64,000 bases of DNA, from contig NZ_KB849549.1 in assembly GCF_000368565.1 (NCBI RefSeq), positions 186,001 through 250,000 of the forward strand. Reading direction: 5' to 3'. The DNA comes from Acinetobacter gerneri DSM 14967 = CIP 107464 = MTCC 9824. Lineage in GTDB: Bacteria; Pseudomonadota; Gammaproteobacteria; Pseudomonadales; Moraxellaceae. Positions 45,674-54,582 of this stretch are shown piece after piece. Below the pieces are notes generated by a model. It was not told the origin of the DNA and did not search any database. It was given only the letters and a program-made list of their open reading frames with translations. A program made the position numbers and the translations under genes. The first letter of the stretch is position 1. Each line of letters begins with the position of its first letter.

Positions 45674-46449
45674 CCAATATTCCTTTTGAATTTTGGGTAA
45701 TACTCGGTCTGTTTGGATTATATTTATATGATTCAAGCAGGCTCGTACACTATAACCAAGTGTATTTTTTTCGAGGCTTCAAATCTAAGATAAGCGTGAC
45801 AATTCCCGCAAAAACATTTAGCTTTTTTAAGCAATACCTCTTCCTTGTTCAAGCCTTACATTCGTATCGAATCGTATTTCAATCTCAGTGGAATTTAAAC
45901 AATTCAAAGCAGCTGCCCCGTATAAATGAAACGAGTACAGATGAAACTGAACAAATCTTTGCTGCTATCCAAATTTTAAAGAAAATACAGATCATCAACT
46001 TATTTTCTTTTATTCTGACTTTATTGATTTTCCCTGTACTATTTTTGACAAAACAAAGCTATGTACTCCTGCTGATCACATTATTGTTTATCTATCTAGC
46101 CAATATTGTGCAAATTTTATATGTCTTCCGACACCGAAAAGCGCTCAATATTTCCAAAAAGCTTTATCTATCATTATTGGTCGATGCGTTGTTTTGCCCA
46201 CCTTTTGCTTTAAATGTCATCCAAAAAATAAGTTTAAATATTGCGCTTAAAACAGATGCAATCGTGTTAGCTGAAATACTGTTAAAACAAGATGATTTGT
46301 ATCATTTTAGCCAAGATCTTTATGAGCAAATTGAGGAACTTAAACAAATTGAGAGCAAAACTGATAGCCCTCAATACCTGCAACTCGAACAGATTCAGCA
46401 ACGCTTAAAGCATCTAGAAAATCACTCAAAAATTGACCAGTCCGTCTAA
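45670..46449 (+). CDS. Membrane protein, function unknown, coupled to DUF2167 gene
   Basis: This 259-residue protein has an N-terminal helix (about 5-20, FEFWVILGLFGLYLY) and two more helices in the middle (about 110-126 and 132-155). The last 90 residues are soluble and helical with Gln/Leu-rich heptads (QIEELKQIESKTD, YLQLEQIQQRLKHLENH) that suggest a coiled coil. I do not recognise the family. The ATGA overlap with the DUF2167 gene implies a shared function at the membrane. The IS element lies 190 bp downstream. Confidence 0.65.
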   Translation: MTNIPFEFWVILGLFGLYLYDSSRLVHYNQVYFFRGFKSKISVTIPAKTFSFFKQYLFLVQALHSYRIVFQSQWNLNNSKQLPRINETSTDETEQIFAAIQILKKIQIINLFSFILTLLIFPVLFLTKQSYVLLLITLLFIYLANIVQILYVFRHRKALNISKKLYLSLLVDALFCPPFALNVIQKISLNIALKTDAIVLAEILLKQDDLYHFSQDLYEQIEELKQIESKTDSPQYLQLEQIQQRLKHLENHSKIDQSV

Positions 46450-46641
46450 ACTTTAAAGTTGCGGTTTTTATTTCATTTTTTGACAAAATTGAATATTTAT
46501 TCACCAAAATTTAAATATTGATATAAATCAAATCAATTAGAGCTTTTTATACTTTTCAAAGCAAACTAGATATGATATTTATAATTTCATCATCTAATTT
46601 TTTTAGAGCTTTTACTCTAAAAAAATTTTCATTTTCATATA

Positions 46642-47498
46642 GGGTCTGTTGACATTTGTTGCCTAAAAAAATAGCGAGATAGTAAAATTAAATCGCCAAA
46701 CCCAATTTTACCCCCGCTATGCCTCGTACAATGCTGAATGATCAACACTGGTCTAAGTTACTTTCTATTTTCCGTCACTTTAATATTTATCTCAAACTAA
46801 ATTTAAGAAATTTTATCGAAGCTATTCTATTTCGTATCAGAACAGGTTGTCCTTGGAGAGATTTACCTCAAGAATTTGGTAAGCCAAACTCTATCTTTAA
46901 GAAATACAATCGTTGGTCTAAAAATGATAAGTTTATGAATATTTTTAAATTATTTAGTAAACATGCTGATAAAGAATGGATATTTATTGATGGTAGCCAC
47001 GTACGGGCACACCAGCATTCTTCAGGTATTAATAATCAAGATATTTCCAAAAGTATCGGTGGTAATAGTTCAAAAATACATTTAGCAGTTGATTCTAATG
47101 GTAATCCCATTGAGTTTATTATTTCAGATGGAACTTCCCATGATATTAAGATAGCCCCTGATCTGGTATCAAAATTAGATTTAACTGAATCAGAAATATT
47201 ATGTGCTGATAAAGGTTATGACTCAGACAACTTCAGGACTCAAATTGAGCAAACAAAAACTAAGTCAAATATTCCTAGAAAATCAAACACTAAGTCTAAC
47301 AATGATCATATGGATTGGCATATCTATAAAATCAGGCACTTAGTTGAGAATTCATTCTGTAGGTTAAAACAATTTAGAGGAATTTCAACTCGATATGACA
47401 AGCTAAAGCGTAATTATCAAAGTGCTGTCGCTCTTGCTTGTATATTTATTTGGTTACCATTGTAGGTTAAGTTCCATACTGCAAATGTCAACACACCC
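46642..47498 (+). mobile_element. IS5-family insertion sequence, complete (857 bp)
   Basis: Terminal inverted repeats are GGGTCTGTTGACATTTG (46642-46658) and its near-perfect complement at 47482-47498 (16 of 17 match). They are flanked by a 2-bp TA duplication (46640-46641 and 47499-47500). One full transposase frame lies inside. Size, ends and protein fit the IS427-like subgroup of IS5. The intact ends and frame suggest it may still be mobile or recently was. Confidence 0.93.
46719..47465 (+). CDS. IS5-family transposase
   Basis: This 248-residue DDE transposase has a helix-turn-helix N-terminal domain with FRIRTGCPWRDLPQEFG. The catalytic residues are Asp in FIDGSHVRAH, Asp in LCADKGYDSD, and Glu in LVENSFCRLK with the following Arg/Lys of the Y(2)R(3)E(6)K-like block. 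In many IS427-like elements the transposase is split in two frames joined by slippage; here it is a single continuous frame. It ends 33 bp before the right end. Confidence 0.93.
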   Translation: MPRTMLNDQHWSKLLSIFRHFNIYLKLNLRNFIEAILFRIRTGCPWRDLPQEFGKPNSIFKKYNRWSKNDKFMNIFKLFSKHADKEWIFIDGSHVRAHQHSSGINNQDISKSIGGNSSKIHLAVDSNGNPIEFIISDGTSHDIKIAPDLVSKLDLTESEILCADKGYDSDNFRTQIEQTKTKSNIPRKSNTKSNNDHMDWHIYKIRHLVENSFCRLKQFRGISTRYDKLKRNYQSAVALACIFIWLPL

Positions 47499-47519
47499 TA
47501 GTTAACGCTGGCTTTTTTG
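47499..47519. other. Half of a terminator hairpin at the IS right flank
   Basis: Immediately right of the element, GTTAACGCTGGC followed by a T run looks like the right arm of an intrinsic terminator. The complementary left arm (GCCAGC) is not found on the other side of the IS. It may be the remnant of a site broken by insertion with loss of neighbouring DNA; this is inference. Confidence 0.4.
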
Positions 47520-47628
47520 TGATTTTAGCCTAATAATTCCACCCCGATCACAGTACATATTTTATACATCTTAGACATCCAGATAAATTTCATCTCAATT
47601 TGATTTTTCATATGACCAGGGAACTCAC

Positions 47629-48516
47629 ATGAATCAAAAATTAGAACAACTTTTCAATCAAAAAGTAAGAGACAAAACTGTCTTAATCACAGGTGCTTCT
47701 AGCGGTATCGGTTTAACGGTTGCAAAGAAAATTGCTGAAGCTGGCGCACATGTCCTACTCGTTGCACGTACCGAAGAAACCTTAAAAGAAGTCCAAGCCG
47801 AAATCGAAAGCACGGGCGGGAAAGCTTCTATTTTCCCATGTGATCTCAATGACATGGATGCAATTGATGAGGTTTCGAAAAAAATCTTAGCTTCAGTTGA
47901 TCATATTGATATTTTGATCAATAACGCAGGTCGTTCTATTCGTCGTGCGGTACATGAATCCATTGATCGTTTTCATGATTTTGAACGTACGATGCAACTC
48001 AATTATTTCGGTGCAGTACGCCTTGTTTTAAATATTTTGCCGCAAATGATGATGCGTAAAGATGGTCAGATCATCAATATTAGCTCTATCGGTGTGTTGG
48101 CAAATGCAACTCGCTTCTCTGCTTATGTTGCCTCAAAAGCTGCGTTAGATGCGTTTAGCCGTTGTTTGGCTGCTGAAGCACATGCGCATAAAATTGCGAT
48201 TACGTCGATCTATATGCCTTTAGTGCGCACACCAATGATCGCGCCAACCAAAATTTATAAATACGTACCAACTTTGTCACCTGAACAAGCTGCGGATTTG
48301 ATTGCTTATGCGATCGTTAAACGTCCAAAGAAAATCGCGACAACGCTGGGCCGCCTTGCTTCAATCACCTACTCTATCGCTCCTGATATCAACAATAAAC
48401 TGATGTCTATTGGCTATAATTTATTCCCTAGCTCATCGGCATCAGTCGGTAAACAGGAAAAATTAAATTGGGTACAACGTGCCTATGCAAGATTGTTCCC
48501 TGGCGAACATTGGTAA
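47629..48516 (+). CDS. acr1: Fatty acyl-CoA reductase Acr1
   Basis: This 295-residue NADPH-dependent short-chain dehydrogenase/reductase reduces long-chain acyl-CoA to the fatty aldehyde, the first step to fatty alcohols and wax esters in Acinetobacter. It has TGASSGIGL, NNAGRSIRRAVHES, ISSIGVLAN and the catalytic SAYVASKAALDAF (Tyr and Lys). The C-terminus NWVQRAYARLFPGEHW and total length match Acr1 of the A. baylyi type. A GGGA ribosome-binding site lies upstream of the ATG. The IS right end is 130 bp upstream, so the promoter may be altered. Confidence 0.92.
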   Translation: MNQKLEQLFNQKVRDKTVLITGASSGIGLTVAKKIAEAGAHVLLVARTEETLKEVQAEIESTGGKASIFPCDLNDMDAIDEVSKKILASVDHIDILINNAGRSIRRAVHESIDRFHDFERTMQLNYFGAVRLVLNILPQMMMRKDGQIINISSIGVLANATRFSAYVASKAALDAFSRCLAAEAHAHKIAITSIYMPLVRTPMIAPTKIYKYVPTLSPEQAADLIAYAIVKRPKKIATTLGRLASITYSIAPDINNKLMSIGYNLFPSSSASVGKQEKLNWVQRAYARLFPGEHW

Positions 48517-48520
48517 TACA

Positions 48521-48551
48521 AAAAATAGCCTCCTTCGGGAGGCTATTTATT
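48521..48551 (+). terminator. Intrinsic terminator of acr1
   Basis: An AAATAGCCTCC/GGAGGCTATTT stem with a TTCG-type loop lies 5 bp after the acr1 stop. The T run is short but the stem is strong. Confidence 0.8.
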
Positions 48552-48607
48552 TACATCAAGTTTAGATTATCCTATGGTAATCACTCGAAATATCATCGAG
48601 AACAGCC

Positions 48608-48922
48608 ATGAAACTGATCTCTATTATAAAAATCTTATGCTTTGCTATAGCCGCAATCTATCTGTTTGGATTGATTCAAGATGCTTATCGAAATGTCCTT
48701 GAACCTCTCAATGCTCTTGGCAATATCGGGATGATCTTGGTCTTGATTGAAATGGGGACGATCCTCGATCAAGATCACGAAACGCATAAACTGACGTATA
48801 AAACGCTATTTTTTTCACAAGTTATTGAGTTATCTTTTATAGATAAAATTGCCTTAGTGTTGGGGCGCTTAGGTATGATGATGATTGTTTTAAGTTGTTT
48901 TTATGGGCTAAAAGCACGTTAA
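48608..48922 (+). CDS. Small membrane protein, function unknown
   Basis: This 104-residue protein has a hydrophobic segment at about 4-23 (IIKILCFAIAAIYLFGLI), a second at about 38-52 (LGNIGMILVLIEMG) and a third at about 82-100 (ALVLGRLGMMMIVLSCFY). It has no motif that I recognise. Its stop overlaps the stop of the convergent LysR gene by 3 to 4 bases, with no terminator between. It follows acr1 but is separated by a terminator. Confidence 0.6.
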   Translation: MKLISIIKILCFAIAAIYLFGLIQDAYRNVLEPLNALGNIGMILVLIEMGTILDQDHETHKLTYKTLFFSQVIELSFIDKIALVLGRLGMMMIVLSCFYGLKAR

Positions 48923-49821
48923 AGATTTTCTAAAATCAATAATTTTTGTTTTAGAATATCTTTCAACCAAACTATAAAATCTTGAAAATATTGTGGTCGA
49001 TATTTTCGGTCTAAAAACAACATTTGAATAGGGACTTCTTGCGGTTCTATATTTTGAAAAATATCAACCAAATGATTATTTTGTAAATATAAATAAGCAT
49101 CATATTCTGGAATTTGAATTATTCCCAACCCTGCTAATCCCGCTTGCAAATATGCTTCTGAATTTTCAACTACAACTAAATATGGAACTTTCACATTATT
49201 TTTTTTAAAATGCAGCGTTGCTAAATCACTTTGTATTTTTCCAACCCTATATTCAACAGCAATATGAGTTTCTAAATCACTTACATCTCGTGGTAAACCA
49301 TAATGATCTATATAATTTGGAGAAGCATAGGTTTTTATTTTTACATTCCCAATATTTCGACTAATTAAATATTCATCCTGTACATTTCCAACCCGAACAA
49401 CACAATCCAACTGTTCATTCATCAAATGTGAGTAATGATCTTGGCTATTCAGAGAAATTTGAATATCAGGATAATTCTTATAATATTCATTTAAACAAGG
49501 TAATAAAATCTGAGTAGCAATACGTTGTGGCATTCCAATACTAATTTTTCCACCACTCTTTTTACTCATCGTTTTAAATCGATTTAGATCTTTAAGATTT
49601 TTAATAAGATATTGCGCTTCCTCATAAAAATCCTGACCAACATGTGTAAGAGAAACGCTTCTTGTTGTTCTATAAAATAGTAATACTTCATATTCTTTTT
49701 CTAAAGTCTGAATCGCATAAGTAATTGTTGATCTAGGTAAATTTAATAGTTTAGCAACTTGGCTAAAGGACTTATTTTCTGCGACCAAACAAAATACTTT
49801 AAGACGTTCTATTTTATCCAT
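48919..49821 (-). CDS. LysR-family transcriptional regulator
   Basis: This 300-residue LysR regulator has an N-terminal winged helix-turn-helix (AENKSFSQVAKLLNLPRSTITYAIQTLEKEYE, about 13-44) and a two-lobed effector domain. ATG 49821 (MDKIERL) is chosen; an ATG three codons upstream is also open, and neither has a good ribosome-binding site. It is divergent from the SDR gene, the classic arrangement in which a LysR protein controls its neighbour. The gene is clearly more AT-rich than its flanks. Confidence 0.88.
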   Translation of the reverse strand: MDKIERLKVFCLVAENKSFSQVAKLLNLPRSTITYAIQTLEKEYEVLLFYRTTRSVSLTHVGQDFYEEAQYLIKNLKDLNRFKTMSKKSGGKISIGMPQRIATQILLPCLNEYYKNYPDIQISLNSQDHYSHLMNEQLDCVVRVGNVQDEYLISRNIGNVKIKTYASPNYIDHYGLPRDVSDLETHIAVEYRVGKIQSDLATLHFKKNNVKVPYLVVVENSEAYLQAGLAGLGIIQIPEYDAYLYLQNNHLVDIFQNIEPQEVPIQMLFLDRKYRPQYFQDFIVWLKDILKQKLLILENL

Positions 49822-49935
49822 ACACACCATTATTCTAATTTTTCAAACAATCTATTCAATTATGCTTGCTATTTAATACAAATCCAACCAAGTAGAATAA
49901 ATATTGTACAAAATCTCAAAATTAGGGTAACAACA
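49822..49935. promoter_or_regulatory. LysR/SDR divergent promoter region
   Basis: This 114-bp AT-rich spacer between divergent genes holds the palindrome TTGTACAA (49904-49911). It lies about 25 bp before the SDR start, close to where its -10 to +1 region should be. This is a possible regulator site. No exact T-N11-A box was fixed. Confidence 0.4.
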
Positions 49936-50691
49936 ATGTCAAATTATGATTTAAAAAATAAAACAGTCATCATTACTGGTGGGGCTAAAAACCTCGGAGG
50001 ACTTATTTCAAGAAAGTTTGCTGAACAAGGTGCGAATCTAGTCATTCACTACAATAGTGAATCTTCAAAATCAGATGCAGAAAAAACCCTAGAAGAAGTA
50101 CGAAAGCTAGGTATAAAAGCCATTATTGTCCAAGCAGATTTATCTGATATTTCTAAAATTGATCAATTATTTACTTTAGCGAAACAAGAATTTGGTGGTA
50201 TAGATATTGCAATTAATACTGTTGGAAAAGTTTTAAAAAAACCATTTTTAGATACAACTGAAACAGAATTCGATGTTATGAGCGATATCAATTCAAAAAT
50301 TGCATATTTCTTTATCCAATCTGCAGGGAAACATCTTAATGATCATGGAAAAATTTGCACTATAGTTACTAGCCTTTTAGCAGCTTATACAGGTTTATAT
50401 TCTACTTATGAAGGTTTAAAAGCACCTGTTGAACATTACACTCGTGCCGCTTCAAAAGAATTCGGTGAACGTGGAATTTCTGTAACAGCTGTTGCTCCGG
50501 GCCCAATGGATACTCCATTCTTCTATGGACAAGAATCAAGTGATGCAGTTGCTTATCATAAATCAGCATCCGCGCTTGGTGGTCTGACAAAGATTGAAGA
50601 TATTGAACCCCTAATCCGTTTTTTAGTGACCGACGGCTGGTGGATTACTGGGCAAACCATTTTTGCCAATGGTGGCTATACGACCAGATAA
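49936..50691 (+). CDS. Short-chain dehydrogenase/reductase
   Basis: This 251-residue classical SDR starts at ATG 49936 with AGGG 8 nt upstream. The nucleotide-binding motif is TGGAKNLG, the NNAG position reads NTVG, and the active-site set is Ser in IVTSLLAAY and YEGLK (Tyr and Lys). The C-terminus ITGQTIFANGGYTT is standard. The substrate is unknown. It is probably controlled by the divergent LysR gene and ends in its own terminator. The base composition is AT-rich like its neighbour. Confidence 0.88.
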   Translation: MSNYDLKNKTVIITGGAKNLGGLISRKFAEQGANLVIHYNSESSKSDAEKTLEEVRKLGIKAIIVQADLSDISKIDQLFTLAKQEFGGIDIAINTVGKVLKKPFLDTTETEFDVMSDINSKIAYFFIQSAGKHLNDHGKICTIVTSLLAAYTGLYSTYEGLKAPVEHYTRAASKEFGERGISVTAVAPGPMDTPFFYGQESSDAVAYHKSASALGGLTKIEDIEPLIRFLVTDGWWITGQTIFANGGYTTR

Positions 50692-50692
50692 T

Positions 50693-50722
50693 AAAAAGGG
50701 CGATTGTTATCGCCCTTTTTTC
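50693..50722. terminator. Bidirectional terminator between SDR and tex
   Basis: An AAAAGGGCGAT/ATCGCCCTTTT stem with a 4-nt loop is followed by T residues on both strands. It separates the rightward SDR from the leftward tex. Confidence 0.9.
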
Positions 50723-50735
50723 AAAATTTTAAAGC

Positions 50736-53108
50736 TTATTTAGAACCTTTAATCCCAGCTTGTAATAACAATGCGCCGAAACCACCAATTTTATTTTCTT
50801 GAGGTTTCTTGTCTTGAGGTTTGTTATGACCTTGACGTGCTGCTTTGTCTTTATTGTCATGATTTGGACGAGCGCCTTGTGGACGTTTAGCTTGTGGCTT
50901 ACGTTCAGTACGTTGCTCAGCGTTATTTTCACGACGTGGTTTATGCTGTGCTTTAGGTGCTTCTGAACCTTCAGGACGCATAGACAAATTGACACGATTA
51001 CGTTCTGCATCAACCTGAATCACACGTACTTGTACGATTTGACCCGGTTTAACCACTTTATGTGGATCAGATACAAATTCGTTTGCAAGCTCTGAAATAT
51101 GTACCAAACCGTCTTGGTGTACACCGATGTCAACGAATGCACCAAAGTTTGTGACATTGGTAATCACGCCTTCAAGTTGCAAGCCTTCTGACAATTGTGA
51201 AACTTCAGTAATGTCATCACGGAACTTCGCTGTACGGAACTCTGGACGTGGATCACGCCCTGGTTTTTCAAGTTCGCTCAGTACATCTTGAACAGTCGGT
51301 AGACCGAAGTTGTCATCTACAAATTCTTCAGCTTTCACTTGGCGAATAATTTCAGTATTGCCAATGATGTCTTTTACAGTCGTTGCTTTTGCTTCAACGA
51401 TTTTTTCAACCAAGCCGTAACTTTCTGGGTGAACTGCTGATGCATCAAGCGGTTCAGAACCTTCTTGGATACGTAAGAAACCTGCTGCTTGTTCAAAAGT
51501 ACGATCACCTAAACGTGGTACTTTTTTCAATGCTTGACGGTTATCAAAACGACCATTTTCCTTACGGAACTCAACGATTTGCTGAGCGATCGATTTGTTC
51601 AAGCCTGCGATATAAGCCAAAATTGCAGGAGATGCAGTATTTACATCAACACCAACCGCATTCACACAGTCTTCAACGACCGCATCAAGGGTTTTGGCTA
51701 AGCCAGTTTGGTTTACATCATGTTGATATTGACCTACACCAATAGACTTAGGATCAATTTTCACAAGTTCAGCAAGTGGATCTTGTAAACGACGTGCAAT
51801 CGAAACAGCACCACGAATCGAAACATCAAGTTCAGGTAATTCGTTTGAGGCAAGTTCTGAAGCTGAATAAACTGATGCACCTGCTTCACTTACAGTCACA
51901 CGAGTCAATTTCAAATCAGTGTTTTGTGCCATCATTTCTGATACCACAGCTTCTGTTTCACGACTTGCAGTACCGTTACCGATAGCAATCAATTCCACAT
52001 TGTATTCACGGCAAAGACGCGCAAGCTCTGCGATTGAGCCTTCTTTATCTTCTTTTGGTGCAAATGGGTAAATCGTGCTATGTGCAAGTACATCACCTGC
52101 ATTTGACACCACTGCCAATTTCACACCAGTACGGATGCCAGGATCGACACCTAAAGTAGTACGTGAACCTGCAGGCGCAGAAAGCAATAAATGACGTAAG
52201 TTTTCAGCGAAAACTTGCATTGCTTCAGCTTCAGCAGTCAGACGTTTTTCAGTCAACAATGAATGTTCGATTGTTGGGCGTACTTTGCCTAACCAGAACA
52301 ATTTTGCTGTTTGTTTTAAGAAATCTTGACGAGATTGAGGCTCAATCGTTGCAAGATCATATTCTGTTTCGATACGTGCAAGCGGTGCATCATCTTCACC
52401 ATCGACTTTTAAGCCGAGTACATTTTCTTGGCGACCACGAAGCATTGCCAATAAACGATGTGAAGGAACTTTATTTAAATTTTCAGAAAAATCGAAGTAA
52501 TCACGGAATTTTTTACCGACTTCTTTTTTCTCATCACTTGCCACTAAACTTTTTAAAGTCGCAGTTTTAGCAAATGTCGCTTTTAATTCTGTAGTCAAAG
52601 CAATATTTTGCGCCCAGTCATCAATAATGATATGACCAATTGCATCTAATTGACTTTCAAGATCAGGATAATCTTCGTGGTTAAATCCTGCCAAAGCTTC
52701 AGCTGGATCAACATTTTCAGACAAAATTTTATCGCTGATTGGCCCCAAACCTGCTTCTTTTGCTTTAAATGATTTGCTGGTACGTTTTGGACGATACGGC
52801 GCATAAATTTCTTCTAGCGCATTTTTTGTCGCTGCCGAATTTACACGTGCCAATAAATCATCAGACAATTTATTTTGTTCTTTCAGTGATTCAATCACTT
52901 TTTCACGACGTTCATATAAATCACGTAAATATGATAAGCGCGTGTCCAATTGGCGTAACTGCGTATCGTCTAAGCCTTCGGTTACTTCTTTACGGTAACG
53001 TGCAATAAATGGAACACTGGCACCTTCGTCAATCAGCTTGATGGCAGCTTCTACTTGGTTTGGACGTACGGCAAGCTCACTTGCCAACTGCTGAACTAAG
53101 TCAGTCAT
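50736..53108 (-). CDS. tex: Tex-family RNA-binding transcriptional accessory protein
   Basis: This 790-residue Tex/YhgF protein binds RNA and associates with transcription. It has an N-terminal helical region, a YqgF/RNase H-like domain (TLGVDPGIRTGVKLAVVS), a helix-hairpin-helix pair (about 500-560) and a C-terminal S1 domain (LEGVITNVTNFGAFVDIGVHQDGLVHISELA). A long basic tail (about 725-790) is rich in Lys, Arg, Gln and Pro and is a species-variable addition. ATG 53108 is used; a GTG five codons upstream is possible. Confidence 0.95.
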   Translation of the reverse strand: MTDLVQQLASELAVRPNQVEAAIKLIDEGASVPFIARYRKEVTEGLDDTQLRQLDTRLSYLRDLYERREKVIESLKEQNKLSDDLLARVNSAATKNALEEIYAPYRPKRTSKSFKAKEAGLGPISDKILSENVDPAEALAGFNHEDYPDLESQLDAIGHIIIDDWAQNIALTTELKATFAKTATLKSLVASDEKKEVGKKFRDYFDFSENLNKVPSHRLLAMLRGRQENVLGLKVDGEDDAPLARIETEYDLATIEPQSRQDFLKQTAKLFWLGKVRPTIEHSLLTEKRLTAEAEAMQVFAENLRHLLLSAPAGSRTTLGVDPGIRTGVKLAVVSNAGDVLAHSTIYPFAPKEDKEGSIAELARLCREYNVELIAIGNGTASRETEAVVSEMMAQNTDLKLTRVTVSEAGASVYSASELASNELPELDVSIRGAVSIARRLQDPLAELVKIDPKSIGVGQYQHDVNQTGLAKTLDAVVEDCVNAVGVDVNTASPAILAYIAGLNKSIAQQIVEFRKENGRFDNRQALKKVPRLGDRTFEQAAGFLRIQEGSEPLDASAVHPESYGLVEKIVEAKATTVKDIIGNTEIIRQVKAEEFVDDNFGLPTVQDVLSELEKPGRDPRPEFRTAKFRDDITEVSQLSEGLQLEGVITNVTNFGAFVDIGVHQDGLVHISELANEFVSDPHKVVKPGQIVQVRVIQVDAERNRVNLSMRPEGSEAPKAQHKPRRENNAEQRTERKPQAKRPQGARPNHDNKDKAARQGHNKPQDKKPQENKIGGFGALLLQAGIKGSK

Positions 53109-53775
53109 CGTGTTTAATTCCACAGGATAAGGACTAAAAGTTAGTGATTATAAAGACCAAGACTATAAAATCCACATTTGTTTTACATATTCCCAATGAA
53201 AAAATTGATAAAAGTCTAAAAATTTGAAATTTTCATTATCAATATCGAAAATATTTCAGCCCTTTTCGATGTAAAACATAGGAGTAAATGGATACTTCAA
53301 TCCCTTGCTCTTTAAAATCGCCATTTCTTACAAAAAATAAAACACGCAAATACTACACCAAAGTGTTTAGAAAATGCGCTATTTAATAGAATAATTATAA
53401 AACTTTAATGTTGTATGACGATAAATAGGTTTTCGAATCAAAATGCCAATAGCAAAACAAAAAAAATAGCATTAGAGATTTGTAAACTGACGATAAAATA
53501 CACTATTTCTCATGATTTTTCTCTAAATGGAGAATAAATCTACAAAACAAATGTTTAAGGGGGATTTTAACGTAAACTTAATTTGTCAGCTGATAAATTC
53601 TCAGTTATAAACAAAGAGATATTCCAATGACTGAAACATGTTGTGTTTTGGTTTAAAAACAAAGCTAAAATTGTAATTTTGAGCAATTTGATACATAGTC
53701 TTAACAAGAACTTAGGCATTATACTCAAGATCATTGAATATTTATAAATTACGACATTAATTAAGGGAGTGCATC
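53109..53775. promoter_or_regulatory. Divergent tex/ompR spacer, no gene
   Basis: This AT-rich region of about 670 bp must hold both promoters. An 8-bp inverted repeat ATCGAAAA/TTTTCGAT (53244-53270) is the only clear structure. A short ATG-initiated frame near 53626 ends after nine codons and is not a gene. Confidence 0.35.
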
Positions 53776-54540
53776 ATGAGTTTAGTTGTACCTGCTGAAA
53801 ATACAGATGTAGTACAAAATGAAACTGATCGAGTCGAACGCATTTTAGTCGTCGATGATGATGTGCGTTTACGTACCCTTTTGCAGCGTTTTTTGGAAGA
53901 TAAAGGCTTTGTGGTGAAAACTGCCCACGATGCAACACAAATGGATCGTTTGTTGCAGCGCGAATTATTTTCACTCATCGTGCTAGATTTCATGCTTCCT
54001 GTAGAAGATGGTTTAAGTATCTGCCGACGTTTACGCCAATCGAATATCGATACACCAATCATTATGCTTACAGCACGTGGCAGCGATTCAGATCGTATTG
54101 CTGGGCTTGAAGCAGGCGCGGACGACTATTTACCAAAACCATTTAACCCAAATGAGTTGCTTGCACGTATTCGTGCTGTACTTCGTCGCCAAGTGCGTGA
54201 AGTTCCGGGCGCACCAAGTCAACAAGTTGAAGTGGTCTCTTTTGGTCCATGGGCGCTCGACTTGTCTACGCGTACTTTGACTCGTGAAGGTCAAGTGGTC
54301 ACATTGACCACAGGCGAATTTGCCGTACTCAAAGCGTTAGTACAGCATCCTCGTGAACCGCTCACCCGCGACAAACTCATGAATCTTGCTCGTGGCCGTG
54401 AATGGGGTGCAATGGAACGTTCGATTGACGTACAAGTTTCACGTTTACGTCGTTTGATTGAGGAAAATCCTGCACGCGCTCGCTACATCCAAACGGTTTG
54501 GGGTGTAGGTTATGTATTTGTTCCAGATGGTGCTGAATAA
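53776..54540 (+). CDS. ompR: OmpR-type response regulator
   Basis: This 254-residue response regulator has a receiver domain with acidic pocket VVDDDVRLR, phospho-accepting Asp in IVLDFMLP, Thr/Ser in MLTARGS, and KPFNP. A winged-helix DNA-binding domain (LTTGEFAVLKALVQHP, REWGAMERSIDVQVSRLRR) follows. GGGAG precedes the ATG. It pairs with the downstream histidine kinase. In Acinetobacter this system resembles OmpR-EnvZ, linked to osmotic response and surface traits. The receiver begins after an unusually long (about 22-residue) N-terminal extension. Confidence 0.95.
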   Translation: MSLVVPAENTDVVQNETDRVERILVVDDDVRLRTLLQRFLEDKGFVVKTAHDATQMDRLLQRELFSLIVLDFMLPVEDGLSICRRLRQSNIDTPIIMLTARGSDSDRIAGLEAGADDYLPKPFNPNELLARIRAVLRRQVREVPGAPSQQVEVVSFGPWALDLSTRTLTREGQVVTLTTGEFAVLKALVQHPREPLTRDKLMNLARGREWGAMERSIDVQVSRLRRLIEENPARARYIQTVWGVGYVFVPDGAE

Positions 54541-54582
54541 TTCAGCCCATCTCTTAAAATCTGAACAAATATAGGGATAAAT

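Noticed and set aside
46598..46625. Hairpin left of the IS as a terminator
   Set aside because: An 11-bp AT-rich stem is present, but it is followed by A residues rather than T on the sense strand, so it is not a canonical terminator.
53626..53655. Nine-codon frame in the tex/ompR spacer as a small protein
   Set aside because: Too short, with no ribosome-binding site and no conservation evidence.
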